Assembly (NCBI RefSeq): GCF_004827385.1
Contig: NZ_SRXN01000025.1
Coordinates: 1 to 64,000, forward strand
Direction: 5' to 3'
Source: Ensifer sp. MPMI2T
Lineage (GTDB): Bacteria; Pseudomonadota; Alphaproteobacteria; Rhizobiales; Rhizobiaceae
Length of the DNA stretch: 64,000 nt
In this document: piece by piece, positions 42,261 through 50,763 of the stretch
How the letters are laid out: each line of letters begins with the position of its first letter
Position numbering within the stretch: the stretch's first letter is position 1
Notes under the pieces: generated by a model
What the model saw: the letters and a program-made list of their open reading frames with translations, nothing else
Databases searched by the model: none
Told to the model about the DNA's origin: nothing
Program-made: the position numbers and the translations under genes

Positions 42261-42824
42261 ATGGCAAAGAACGATGAAGCCGAACCTACCAAGCGTGACT
42301 TTCTCTATCTCGTGACGACCATGGCCGGGGTGGTGGGAGTAGGCGCTGCCTCGTGGCCGTTCATCGACCAGATGAACCCTGATGCCTCGACACTCGCATT
42401 GGCCTCGATCGAGGTGGACGTATCCTCGCTCGCCGAAGGCATGTCAATGACCGTGAAATGGCGCGGCCGCCCCGTCTTTATTCGAAATAGGACCGCCAAG
42501 GAGGTCGAGGCGGCGAAGGCGACCGCCATTGAGGAACTGAAGGATCCGGAGGCGCGGAACGCTAACCTTGCCGACGACGTGCCTGCGACCGATCTCGCCC
42601 GCTCCGCCGGGAAGGGCAAGGAGAACTGGATCGTGATGATCGGGGTCTGCACGCATTTGGGCTGCGTGCCTCTGGGACAGGCGGGTGATTTCGGGGGCTG
42701 GTTCTGTCCTTGCCACGGGTCGCACTACGACACCGCTGGCCGCGTCCGCAAAGGGCCAGCACCGGAAAATCTACCAATTCCTACCTTCCAATTCATCTCC
42801 GAAACGACTGTGCGGATTGGATGA
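42261..42824 (+). CDS. Rieske iron-sulfur subunit, ubiquinol-cytochrome c reductase type
   Basis: 187 aa. N-terminal TKRDFLYLVTTMAGVVGVGA is a Tat-like membrane anchor, as in bc1 Rieske proteins. The 2Fe-2S ligands are C130, H132, C149 and H152, with C135 and C151 as the stabilising disulfide (CTHLGC and CPCHGSHYD). The bc1 Rieske family usually precedes cytochrome b and c1 genes. None follows here; the stop codon runs straight into a 108-bp repeat remnant. It is probably an extra copy that works with a complex encoded elsewhere. Confidence 0.93.
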   Translation: MAKNDEAEPTKRDFLYLVTTMAGVVGVGAASWPFIDQMNPDASTLALASIEVDVSSLAEGMSMTVKWRGRPVFIRNRTAKEVEAAKATAIEELKDPEARNANLADDVPATDLARSAGKGKENWIVMIGVCTHLGCVPLGQAGDFGGWFCPCHGSHYDTAGRVRKGPAPENLPIPTFQFISETTVRIG

Positions 42825-42851
42825 CGTCCGATTGGACGCGCGGCGCTGTAG
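42823..42851 (-). repeat. 108-bp repeat remnant touching the Rieske stop codon
   Basis: gacgtccgattggacgcgcg then gcgctgtag is the left palindrome in reverse orientation. The rest is absent. It begins within the Rieske stop codon. Confidence 0.7.
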
Positions 42852-42900
42852 ACGGCGACTGATGCGGCTGTCCGTCGCAACTTTCCGTGACCGTCTTCCA

Positions 42901-43305
42901 ATGAACGTCGCGCTATGCAAGCATAAGCGCATGTTCGCTGCTGCCGCGCTCCGGCGCTTTCTTTGTCTGTTGGCGTTGCTCGGGGTCGTGCTCGGTCCCG
43001 TGAGCGTGAGCACGGCCGCAAGCGCGATGGTGCTTTCATCGGACATGCAAATGGAAGCCATGCCGGGCATGGAACACTCCGACGACATGTCCGGCTGCCC
43101 GGAGCAACAACCCGTTCAGAAGAACGAGTGCGGGCACAAGTGTCCCCTGGCGCTGATATGCTCCTCCACGATCCTGGCGCATGACGAGAAGGCGGGCGGC
43201 TGGCGCGTTGACCTCTCATCCCGTGAACTGTCGCACCTCATTCTCCAGGAAAACGGTCTGCCGTCTGCCCTCGTCGAACCTCCGGCGCGACCTCCCAAAG
43301 CCTGA
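42901..43305 (+). CDS. Small exported Met/Cys/His-containing protein of the copper cluster
   Basis: 134 aa if ATG 42901 is used; 42862 and 42931 are alternatives and no start has a good ribosome site. A hydrophobic segment (FLCLLALLGVVLGPVSVSTA) acts as a signal or anchor. It is followed by MQMEAMPGMEHSDDMSGC, and then NECGHKCPLALICSS, a Met/His/Cys arrangement typical of periplasmic copper-binding proteins. No family is assigned. It precedes the Cus-type operon, with a 108-base gap. Confidence 0.65.
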   Translation: MNVALCKHKRMFAAAALRRFLCLLALLGVVLGPVSVSTAASAMVLSSDMQMEAMPGMEHSDDMSGCPEQQPVQKNECGHKCPLALICSSTILAHDEKAGGWRVDLSSRELSHLILQENGLPSALVEPPARPPKA

Positions 43306-43413
43306 CCTCACCCGTTGATCCGCTGGATTCGCTCCGCCCGGAATTGCGGAGGCATCCCATCATCACATTTTTTCAAGGACGTGGCCGATGCGCTCGTCCT
43401 GGGTGAGACCCGT

Positions 43414-43818
43414 ATGAACACAAACCATTTTTCTCCCAAGGGAATCTTCGCATCGCTGGCCATCGTGCTGGCCTCGACAACCACATCCTACGCGGCTGCG
43501 GCGGACTACGAGTTCCAGCTCGTCCAGTCCGAGGTCGCCCAAGGGCCGGAGGCGACGGTCGCCGTCCGTCTCGTCGACAGGCGAACGGAAAAGCCCGTGT
43601 CCGACGCGGTGATCTTCACCACCCGGATGGACATGGCACCGGAAGGCATGGAGGCGATGACCAGCCCGGTCGAGGCGCTGCCGTCGACCGAACCCGGCGT
43701 CTACCGCTTCAAGACGAACCTCAGTATGGAGGGCGGCTGGCGCTTCAAGCTCGCCGCCAAGGTCCAGGGGGAAGCCGATACCGTTCAAGGCGAACTCATT
43801 CTGCAGGCGACGCCGTGA
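43414..43818 (+). CDS. Exported FixH/YtkA-like beta-sandwich protein
   Basis: 134 aa from ATG 43414. Signal peptide ends near SYAAAA. The mature part (FQLVQSEVAQGPEATVAVRL, DRRTEKPVSDAVIFTTRMDM, GVYRFKTNLSMEGGWRFKLA) has the YtkA-like/FixH pattern, a small beta-sandwich often next to copper genes. Its GTGA end overlaps the start of the CusB-like gene. A role in delivering or sensing copper in the periplasm is inferred from context. Confidence 0.78.
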   Translation: MNTNHFSPKGIFASLAIVLASTTTSYAAAADYEFQLVQSEVAQGPEATVAVRLVDRRTEKPVSDAVIFTTRMDMAPEGMEAMTSPVEALPSTEPGVYRFKTNLSMEGGWRFKLAAKVQGEADTVQGELILQATP

Positions 43819-45248
43819 AGACGTTCAAGTTCCTGCTCCTCTTCAGCTCCCTCGCCGTTGCCGGCGGGGGAGGCTACGTGGCCGGCACGCGCGGCCTCGC
43901 CACCAACTTCAACCAGCTTTTCTCCGGGCAGGCGCTCGGGGAAACGATGCCGCCCGCGGCGATCCCAACGGGCAAGGTCATCTACTATCGCCACCCGGAT
44001 GGGAAGCCGGAGTATTCCGCGGCGCCGAGAGAGACCGCCGACGGCCGAGCCTTCGTGGCCGTGCGGGAGAGCGAGGACGTATCCTTCGAGACGGTGAAGA
44101 AGAAAGCAGTCTCCGAAAAAGCGGAAGCCACGCCAGCCGCTGGCGAGCGAAAGATCCTCTATTACCGCAATCCCATGGGGCTGCCGGATACCTCCAAGGT
44201 ACCGAAGAAGGACTCCATGGGCATGGACTACATACCGGTCTACGAGGGCGACGAAGCGGACAGCGGCATCGTCAAGGTTTCCCTCGGCAAGCTCCAGCGA
44301 ACCGGAGTGAAGACGGCGACGGCGGAGCGAGTCGTCGTCAGCCGCCAGGTGCGCGTGCCGGGGACGGTCACGTTCGACGAGCGGCTGGTGCGGATCGTCT
44401 CGATGCGGGCGGACTCCTTCATCGAGGGCGTCGCCAATGTCACGACCGGTGACCGGGTCAGGAAGGGAGATGACCTCTTCCACTTCTACTCGAAGGAGAT
44501 CGCCAAGGCCGGAGCCGAATACGCCACCGAACTGCGCGGCGGCGCCAAGCCGGATCTCGACGTCGGCGGCGCGCTGCAACTGCGCAATCTCGGCGTGCCG
44601 GAAGAGGCGATCCGCGCCATCGCCCGGAACCGGACAGTTCCCAGAAGCATCGCGTACCTGTCGCCGAGCGACGGTGTCGTCCTCGAACGCAGCGCGACGA
44701 CCGGTATGATGGCGGAGGCCGGCGACGTCCTGTTCCGCATCGCCGACATGTCAAAGGTATGGGTGATCGCGGACGTGCCCGAATATGATGCCGCGACCAT
44801 CCGGAAAGGCGCGCCCGCGGCGGTCAGGGTGCGGAACCTGCCCGGCAAGGCGTTCGAGGGCACCGTCGACCTGATCTATCCCGAGCTTCAGACGCAGACG
44901 CGGACGGCCAGGGTGCGGATCGAGCTTTCCAATGCCGAGAGCCTGCTGCTTGCCAACATGTACGCCGAGGTCGAGATCGCTTCGGGTGAAACGGCTCCGG
45001 TCGTCGCCGTGCCGAACAGCGCGGTGATCGACACGGGTGACCGCCAGGTGGTGTTCGTCGACAAGGGCGAAGGCCGTTTTGAACCGCGCGATGTCGCCCT
45101 CGGGGCGCGCGGCGATGAGCGGACGGAGGTCAGGAAGGGGATCGAAGCCGGCGAGAAGATCGTCGTTTCCGCCAACTTCCTGCTCGACGCCGAAAGCAAC
45201 CTCAACGCAGCGCTGAACGCGCTCACGCCGAGTGAGGTGCGGCCATGA
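43815..45248 (+). CDS. CusB-like RND efflux periplasmic adaptor
   Basis: 477 aa, GTG start overlapping the previous stop by 4 bases. N-terminal anchor (FLLLFSSLAVAGGGGYVAGT) is followed by two heavy-metal-binding repeats: VIYYRHPDGKPEYSA and ILYYRNPMGLPDTSKVPKKD with SMGMDYIPVY. The membrane-fusion part has VRVPGTVTFDERLVRIVSMR, a hairpin, a lipoyl-like domain (YLSPSDGVVLERSATTGMMA) and a beta-barrel. It links the inner-membrane RND pump to an outer-membrane channel, which is not encoded here. Overlaps the pump gene by 4 bases. Confidence 0.94.
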   Translation: MKTFKFLLLFSSLAVAGGGGYVAGTRGLATNFNQLFSGQALGETMPPAAIPTGKVIYYRHPDGKPEYSAAPRETADGRAFVAVRESEDVSFETVKKKAVSEKAEATPAAGERKILYYRNPMGLPDTSKVPKKDSMGMDYIPVYEGDEADSGIVKVSLGKLQRTGVKTATAERVVVSRQVRVPGTVTFDERLVRIVSMRADSFIEGVANVTTGDRVRKGDDLFHFYSKEIAKAGAEYATELRGGAKPDLDVGGALQLRNLGVPEEAIRAIARNRTVPRSIAYLSPSDGVVLERSATTGMMAEAGDVLFRIADMSKVWVIADVPEYDAATIRKGAPAAVRVRNLPGKAFEGTVDLIYPELQTQTRTARVRIELSNAESLLLANMYAEVEIASGETAPVVAVPNSAVIDTGDRQVVFVDKGEGRFEPRDVALGARGDERTEVRKGIEAGEKIVVSANFLLDAESNLNAALNALTPSEVRP

Positions 45249-48200
45249 TCTCGAACGTCATCGCCTGGTCTGCCCGCAATCTCGTGCTGATCATCGTCGG
45301 AGCCGCGCTCTCGATCGCGGCGGGCGTCTATTCGCTGCGCTCGCTTCCTCTCGACGCCATTCCCGACCTCTCGGACGTGCAAGTCATCGTCTTCACGGAC
45401 TATCCCGGCCAGGCACCGCAGGTGGTCGAGGATCAGGTCACCTATCCGCTGACGACATCCATGCTGACCGTCCCACGCTCGAGGGTCGTGCGTGGCTTCT
45501 CCTTCTTCGGGGTCTCCTTCGTCTACGTCATCTTCGAGGACGGGACCGATCCCTATTGGGCGCGCAGCCGCGTGCTCGAATATCTGAACGCCGCCTCGAG
45601 CCGGCTTCCCGAAGGCGTCTCGCCGAGCCTCGGCCCAGACGCCACGGGGGTGGGCTGGGTCTACCAGTACGCCCTTGTCGCCAAGGAGCTGTCGCTCGCC
45701 GAGCTTCGTTCGCTCCAGGACTGGGTCGTCCGCTTCGCCGCCTCCAAGTCCGAGGGCGTGGCCGAGGTCGCGAGCGTCGGCGGCTTCGTCAAGCAATATT
45801 CGGTTGTCGTCGATCCGGCGCGGCTGCGCGCCCAGAGCGTGACGCTGCAGCAGGTCGCCGACGCAATCCGCGCCAGCAACCGGGACGTCGGCGGGCGGAC
45901 AGTGGAAATCTCCGAATTCGAGTTCATGGTCCGCGGCCGCGGCTATCTGCAGGGCATCGGGGACATCGAGAACATCGTCCTGATGACCGAGGGCGGGACG
46001 CCGCTGCGTCTCGGCGATGTGGCACGCGTGGAGACGGTTCCCGACGAGCGCCGCGGCATCACTGAGCTCAACGGCGAGGGAGAGGTCGCAAGCGGCATCG
46101 TGCTCCAGCGCGTCGGCGAAAACGCTCTGAACGTTATCGACAACGCGAAGAAAAGCCTGGCTGCGATCAAGGACGGCCTGCCGGCGGGCACGGAAATCCT
46201 TCCGGTCTACGACCGTTCTGAGCTGATCAAGGCTGCGATCGAGACCCTCAAGGGCGCGCTCGTCGAGGAGTCCGTCATCGTCGCCCTGGTGACGATCGCC
46301 TTTCTCCTGCATGTCCGCAGTGCGCTTGTCGCCATCATCATGCTGCCGATCGGCATCCTGATCTCCTTCATCGCGATGCGCGCGCTCGGCATCGGCGCCA
46401 ACATCATGAGCCTCGGCGGCATCGCCATTGCGATCGGCGCGATGATCGACGCCGCGATCGTCATGATAGAGAACGCCCACAAGCATCTGGAGCGCGCGCC
46501 GCCCGACAAGCCTCGCACCGAGATCCTGATCAAGGCCGCGAGCGAGGTCGGCCCAGCGCTCTTCTTCAGCCTGCTGATCATCACGGTGTCGTTCCTGCCG
46601 ATCTTCACGCTGGAATCGCAGGAAGGCAGGCTGTTCGGGCCGCTCGCCTTCACCAAGACCTTCGCGATGGCAGCGGCGGCACTACTGTCGGTGACGCTTG
46701 TACCGGCCCTGATGGTCGTGTTTGTCCGTGGCAGGATCGTGCCAGAGCACAGGAACCCGCTTAACCGCTTCCTGATCTGGATTTACCGCCCGATCATCGC
46801 CGGGGTGCTGCGGGCGAAGACGATCACGATCCTTCTGGCGGTGGCCGCGCTCGCCGCGACGGTCTGGCCGGCGCGGCAGATCGGCAGCGAGTTCATGCCG
46901 AGCCTCAACGAAGGCACGCTGATGTACATGCCGACGACCTTGCCCGGCCTGTCGGTGACGAAGGCGGCCGAACTGATGCAGACGCAGGACCGGATCATCA
47001 AGTCCTTCCCGGAGGTCGAGACGGTCTTCGGCAAGGCGGGCAGGGCGCTGACCGCCACCGATCCCGCGCCGACGGAGATGTTCGAGACGATTATCACCCT
47101 GAAACCGAAATCCGAATGGCGGCCGGGCGTGACGATCGACAGCCTGAAGCAGGAGATGGACGCGGCGCTGCAGTTCCCCGGCGTTTCCAACGCCTGGACC
47201 ATGCCGATCCGCGCCCGTATCGACATGCTCTCGACGGGCATCCGCACGCCCGTCGGCGTCAAGGTCTACGGGACCGACCTCAGGGAGATGGAGCGGGTCG
47301 CGCGCGACATCGAGACCGTGCTGAAGACGATTCCCGGAACGTCGAGCGCCTATGCCGAGCGCGTGATCGGCGGGTACTATCTCGACATCGTGCCGGACCG
47401 AACGGCCCTCGGGCGTTACGGCCTCAGCATAGACGACGTGCAGGACGTGATCGGGACGGCGCTCGGTTCGGAGGTGGTCACCTCGACGGTCGAGGGCCGC
47501 GAGCGCTACGGCGTCGCCGTCCGCTATCCGCGCGCCTTCAGGAGCGATCCGCAATCGATCGCTCGTGACGTCGAGGTGGCGCTTACCGGCGGCGGAACCG
47601 TGCCGCTCGGCGCTGTCGCCGACGTGAAGCTCACCCGCGGTGCCACGACGATCCGGAGCGAGAACGGACAGCTTGCCGTCTACATCTTCGTCGACATCGC
47701 CAATCGCGATCTCGGCGGCTATGTCACGGAAGCTCAAGATGCGGTCGCGAAGAGCGTGTCGCTGCCGCCCGGCTACTCGGTCGCGTGGAGCGGCCAGTAC
47801 GAATATCTCGAGCGGGCGAAGGCGCGCCTGGCGATCGTCGTGCCGCTGACGCTCGCCCTGATATTCCTGCTGCTCTACCTGAACTTCAAGGCGCTGACCG
47901 AAACGCTGATCGTCATGCTGTCGCTGCCCTTTGCCCTTGTCGGCGGCATCTGGCTGATGTGGTGGCTGGGCTTCAACGCCTCGGTGGCGGTGGTCGTCGG
48001 CTTCATCGCGCTCGCCGGGGTGGCTGCCGAGACCGGCGTGATCATGCTGATCTACCTGGACCAGGCGCTTCGCGAACGGCGCGCGGCGTCCGCGGCGGAG
48101 AAGCGTCTGTTCACGCGCGACGACCTGCATCAGGCGATCATGGTCGGAGCGGTGGAGCGCGTGCGGCCGAAGATGATGACGGTGGTGGCGATCATCGCCG

Positions 48201-48418
48201 GGCTTGTGCCGATCCTCTGGAGCACCGGGACCGGATCGGAAATCATGCAGCGCATCGCCGTGCCCATGATTGGAGGCATGATCTCGTCGACGGTGCTGAC
48301 GCTCGCCGTGATCCCGGCGATCTACGGGTTGCTCAAAGGCTGGCGGCTGCCAGCCCGCTCCAGCGACCGATCGGCGGTCGACGCCGCAGAGGTGCGGCTC
48401 ATGGAGGCGGCGGAGTGA
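45245..48418 (+). CDS. CusA-like heavy-metal RND efflux pump
   Basis: 1057 aa, the usual HME-RND length. GGIAIAIGAMIDAAIVMIEN with AHKHLE is nearly identical to the monovalent-cation (Cus) subgroup helix, not the divalent Czc one. TMPIRARIDMLSTGIRTPVG and PTEMFETI supply Met residues expected at the metal site. Twelve hydrophobic segments in two sets, with two large periplasmic loops, are visible. It should export Cu(I) or Ag(I) from the periplasm or cytoplasm. Same operon as the adaptor; followed by a short Met-rich peptide. Confidence 0.95.
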   Translation: MISNVIAWSARNLVLIIVGAALSIAAGVYSLRSLPLDAIPDLSDVQVIVFTDYPGQAPQVVEDQVTYPLTTSMLTVPRSRVVRGFSFFGVSFVYVIFEDGTDPYWARSRVLEYLNAASSRLPEGVSPSLGPDATGVGWVYQYALVAKELSLAELRSLQDWVVRFAASKSEGVAEVASVGGFVKQYSVVVDPARLRAQSVTLQQVADAIRASNRDVGGRTVEISEFEFMVRGRGYLQGIGDIENIVLMTEGGTPLRLGDVARVETVPDERRGITELNGEGEVASGIVLQRVGENALNVIDNAKKSLAAIKDGLPAGTEILPVYDRSELIKAAIETLKGALVEESVIVALVTIAFLLHVRSALVAIIMLPIGILISFIAMRALGIGANIMSLGGIAIAIGAMIDAAIVMIENAHKHLERAPPDKPRTEILIKAASEVGPALFFSLLIITVSFLPIFTLESQEGRLFGPLAFTKTFAMAAAALLSVTLVPALMVVFVRGRIVPEHRNPLNRFLIWIYRPIIAGVLRAKTITILLAVAALAATVWPARQIGSEFMPSLNEGTLMYMPTTLPGLSVTKAAELMQTQDRIIKSFPEVETVFGKAGRALTATDPAPTEMFETIITLKPKSEWRPGVTIDSLKQEMDAALQFPGVSNAWTMPIRARIDMLSTGIRTPVGVKVYGTDLREMERVARDIETVLKTIPGTSSAYAERVIGGYYLDIVPDRTALGRYGLSIDDVQDVIGTALGSEVVTSTVEGRERYGVAVRYPRAFRSDPQSIARDVEVALTGGGTVPLGAVADVKLTRGATTIRSENGQLAVYIFVDIANRDLGGYVTEAQDAVAKSVSLPPGYSVAWSGQYEYLERAKARLAIVVPLTLALIFLLLYLNFKALTETLIVMLSLPFALVGGIWLMWWLGFNASVAVVVGFIALAGVAAETGVIMLIYLDQALRERRAASAAEKRLFTRDDLHQAIMVGAVERVRPKMMTVVAIIAGLVPILWSTGTGSEIMQRIAVPMIGGMISSTVLTLAVIPAIYGLLKGWRLPARSSDRSAVDAAEVRLMEAAE

Positions 48419-48430
48419 AAGGAGGATGCC

Positions 48431-48550
48431 ATGATGAACGATATGATGGGCAGCGGCATGATGTGGGGCATGGGTATTGCCGGTATCGTCGGGGTGGTCG
48501 TGGTCGCGCTCGTGATTGCAGCGCTGGTCAAATACGTGTTCTTCCGCTGA
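48431..48550 (+). CDS. 39-aa methionine-rich single-helix membrane peptide
   Basis: ATG 48431 is preceded by aaaggaggatgcc, one of the best ribosome sites in the operon. The peptide starts MMNDMMGSGMMWGMG (seven Met in the first eleven residues, eight in fifteen), then a hydrophobic helix (IAGIVGVVVVALVIAALV) and ends KYVFFR. The Met cluster could bind Cu(I), and the helix would sit next to the pump. It lies 12 bases after the CusA-like stop. Such short genes are usually missed in automatic annotation. Confidence 0.75.
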   Translation: MMNDMMGSGMMWGMGIAGIVGVVVVALVIAALVKYVFFR

Positions 48551-48620
48551 GGCGCCCGCCCGGATTGCCGGATTTCCTCAGGGGCGCATCGTGGAAGGCA
48601 CAGGAGGTATACGTGACGGA

Positions 48621-49262
48621 ATGAGTGCAAAGAACACCGACACAACAAGGACATCGCTAGTCCCGCGCCGTCGGTTGCTGCTGCTGCTGGGCGTTGCAGG
48701 TCTCGCCGGGCTTGCGGGCGTTCTCGCGCTCCGCACCCCGGTCGGCCCGGCACCCGAGGGTGTCCCGAAAGGCTTTGTGCTGAACGATGCCCCGCGGCCC
48801 ATGCCGGAAGTCCAGTTCACCGATGGTGACGGACGGCCGCGCACGCTGGCGGATTTCCATGGCAAGGTCGTTGTCCTCAATGTCTGGGCGACATGGTGCC
48901 TGCCATGCCGCAAGGAGATGCCGACCCTCGATCGTCTTCAGGCGGTGCTGGGCGGCGACAGCTTCGAAGTCGTCGCTCTCTCGGTTGACCGCCAGGGAGC
49001 GGAGGCCGTGAAGGCGTTCTACTCCGAAATCGGGGTGAGGCATCTCGCCGTACACGTCGACGCGTCGGGCCGGGCGCTCTCCGCTCTTGCGGCGCTCGGC
49101 TTGCCGACGACGATCTTGATCGATGCCGAGGGCCGCGAACTCGGCCGCCTGATGGGGCCTGCCGAATGGGACGCGCCGGACATGGTCGCGTTTCTCAGGT
49201 CGATCGTCGAACGGGAAGGGGAGCGAGTAGCTGTCTCCGGGAACAAGGAAGATTCGCCATGA
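48621..49262 (+). CDS. TlpA-like membrane-anchored thioredoxin
   Basis: 213 aa from ATG 48621. A Shine-Dalgarno-like aggagg lies at 48602, 13 bases away, which is long; the start is fixed by the signal anchor LLLLLGVAGLAGLAGVLALR. The redox site is W-C93-L-P-C96 in VVLNVWATWCLPCRKEMP. The fold ends with GLPTTILIDAEGRELGRLMG. It would reduce periplasmic disulfides, probably to keep copper ligands of the SCO or other partner reduced. ATGA overlap with the SCO gene. Confidence 0.92.
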   Translation: MSAKNTDTTRTSLVPRRRLLLLLGVAGLAGLAGVLALRTPVGPAPEGVPKGFVLNDAPRPMPEVQFTDGDGRPRTLADFHGKVVVLNVWATWCLPCRKEMPTLDRLQAVLGGDSFEVVALSVDRQGAEAVKAFYSEIGVRHLAVHVDASGRALSALAALGLPTTILIDAEGRELGRLMGPAEWDAPDMVAFLRSIVEREGERVAVSGNKEDSP

Positions 49263-49966
49263 TCTCTGCAACGCGAACGCTGCGACTGGTGTTGATCGTG
49301 ACCGCTGCGCTCGCGGCGTGGATTTCAGCCGGCGCGGCGCACTCGCTCGAGGAGGTCGACCAGGACCTTCGCGGCAAGGAACAGTACTTTCAGCCTGTGG
49401 ACACGGAAGCGCCCAGCTTCGCCCTGCAGGATGCCGATGGCCGCGCGGTCAGCCTCGACGCCTTGCGCGGCAAGGTCGTCGTCCTGAATTTCGTCTACAC
49501 CAACTGCCCCGACGTCTGCCCACTGCATGCGGAGCGGATCGCCGAAATCCAGAAGATGATCAACCAGACGCCGATGAAGGAGATGGTCGAGTTCGTCACG
49601 ATCACCACGGACCCGAAGCACGACGCCGGACCGGTCCTCCACGACTACGGCAAAGCGCACGGTCTTGACCCTCAAAACTGGGTCTTCCTGACCTCCGCGC
49701 CGGACAAGGCCGAGGACTCGACCCGCAAGATCGCCGAGGCGTACGGGCTCAAGTTCACCGAAGGCGAGGGTGGCATGCAGATGCACGGGATCGTCACCCA
49801 CGTGATCGATCAGGACGGCCACCTCCGCGCCCGCTTTCACGGGCTGAAGTTCGAGCCGGTCAATCTGCTCGTCTTCGTCAACGCCCTGACAAACCGAACC
49901 CAGTGGCCGCACCCGCATCCGGAGCCGAGCTTATGGGACAAGCTCAAGGGATCGCTTCCATGGTAG
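49259..49966 (+). CDS. SCO1/SenC-family copper chaperone
   Basis: 235 aa, ATG 49259 overlapping the previous stop. Signal peptide ends near SAGAAHS. Copper ligands C83 and C87 in TNCPDVCPLHAERIAEIQ, with the conserved downstream His in MQMHGIVTHVIDQDGHL. The function is delivery of copper to cytochrome oxidase CuA or protection from copper stress. Together with the thioredoxin it forms a thiol/copper pair at the end of the efflux operon. Confidence 0.93.
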   Translation: MISATRTLRLVLIVTAALAAWISAGAAHSLEEVDQDLRGKEQYFQPVDTEAPSFALQDADGRAVSLDALRGKVVVLNFVYTNCPDVCPLHAERIAEIQKMINQTPMKEMVEFVTITTDPKHDAGPVLHDYGKAHGLDPQNWVFLTSAPDKAEDSTRKIAEAYGLKFTEGEGGMQMHGIVTHVIDQDGHLRARFHGLKFEPVNLLVFVNALTNRTQWPHPHPEPSLWDKLKGSLPW

Positions 49967-50343
49967 CAAGGCCCGCCAAGAGATCCAGCGTCCGGCACGA
50001 TCTGGAAACTGTCGTCGCGCAGGCATTCTGAAACCAACCTGAAACTACCTGCGATATCGCACCGCTCGGTCAGCAGGCGGTCTGGCGGGGCCTGCAAGCG
50101 AGCCGAAAGCCGGAAATTGACAGCGCTATGTTGGGTTTTTGCTTTATTATGACAAAAACAATTGTGATACTTTGATGACAATGCAGCGGGGCGGATGCCT
50201 TGGGGGCGCTGCGGCTGAGAAAGTCCCGCTCGAAAGGGGAAAGACCAATTGGGGCTGATGCTGGCTCGGCAGATGTGCCGGGAGAGAGGCTCTTTTCATC
50301 AGCGATTACCGACGCGTTAGAGGGGCAGATAGGGAGACCTAAC
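49967..50343. other. Intergenic before the DUF5132 gene
   Basis: About 380 bases. A locally AT-rich segment near 50130-50180 (tttgctttattatgacaaaa) is the likely promoter for the DUF5132 gene. No repeat or clear operator was found. Confidence 0.4.
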
Positions 50344-50619
50344 ATGGCTTTACTCGAAAACGCATTCAAAGGTAACGTCCTCACCAGCGTTGCCGTCGGC
50401 GTAGGGGCGCTCATGCTCGCGCCGGTCATTGTTCCCATAGCAAGGCCGATGATCAAGGCCGTCATCAAGGCGGGCCTGGTTGCGTATGATCAGGGCAGAA
50501 TTGCTGCGGCCGAACTCGGTGAAGGCTACGAAGATCTCGTGGCTGAAGCGCGTGCCGAGATGGGGAGTCCCAACGGTGGGACGGAGCCCGCTAAACGTCC
50601 GGCGGCGAAATCGTCGTAA
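50344..50619 (+). CDS. DUF5132-like small membrane-associated protein
   Basis: 91 aa from ATG 50344. One hydrophobic stretch (VAVGVGALMLAPVIVPIARP) is followed by MIKAVIKAGLVAYDQG and an acidic helix (AAAELGEGYEDLVAEARAEM). This is the DUF5132 pattern, a family of unknown function that tends to accompany HMA-like proteins and P-type ATPases. Here it precedes such an ATPase by 144 bases. Confidence 0.75.
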   Translation: MALLENAFKGNVLTSVAVGVGALMLAPVIVPIARPMIKAVIKAGLVAYDQGRIAAAELGEGYEDLVAEARAEMGSPNGGTEPAKRPAAKSS

Positions 50620-50661
50620 CGGCGAAAATCAGAGACACGTATTCATCACATCGCCGGCAGC

Positions 50662-50739
50662 CTGCTGCATGTTTCCTTGAAAACATGCAGCAATTCAAAG
50701 TGCTACAGCGTCCATCGGACAAGACGCGCGGTGCTGTAG
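50662..50739 (-). repeat. 108-bp repeat, reverse, shortened
   Basis: ctgctgcatgtttccttga, then aaacatgcagcaattcaaag, gctacagcgtccatcgg and agacgcgcggtgctgtag. The right palindrome has lost its centre and now folds directly. It lies between the DUF5132 and P-type ATPase genes. Confidence 0.75.
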
Positions 50740-50763
50740 AAGCTGCCGGCGAGGGACGGTCGT

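Noticed and set aside
44888-46486. 532-aa open frame on the minus strand
   Set aside because: Antisense to the CusB/CusA-like genes; Asp/His-rich translation is typical of reverse frames.
46682-48130. 482-aa open frame on the minus strand
   Set aside because: Antisense to the CusA-like pump gene, with composition typical of a shadow frame.
48613-48624. Three-codon minicistron GTG-ACG-GAA-TGA before the TlpA-like gene
   Set aside because: It has ideal spacing to the aggagg site and its stop overlaps the ATG, but such a short frame is easily chance. It may only explain the distant ribosome site.
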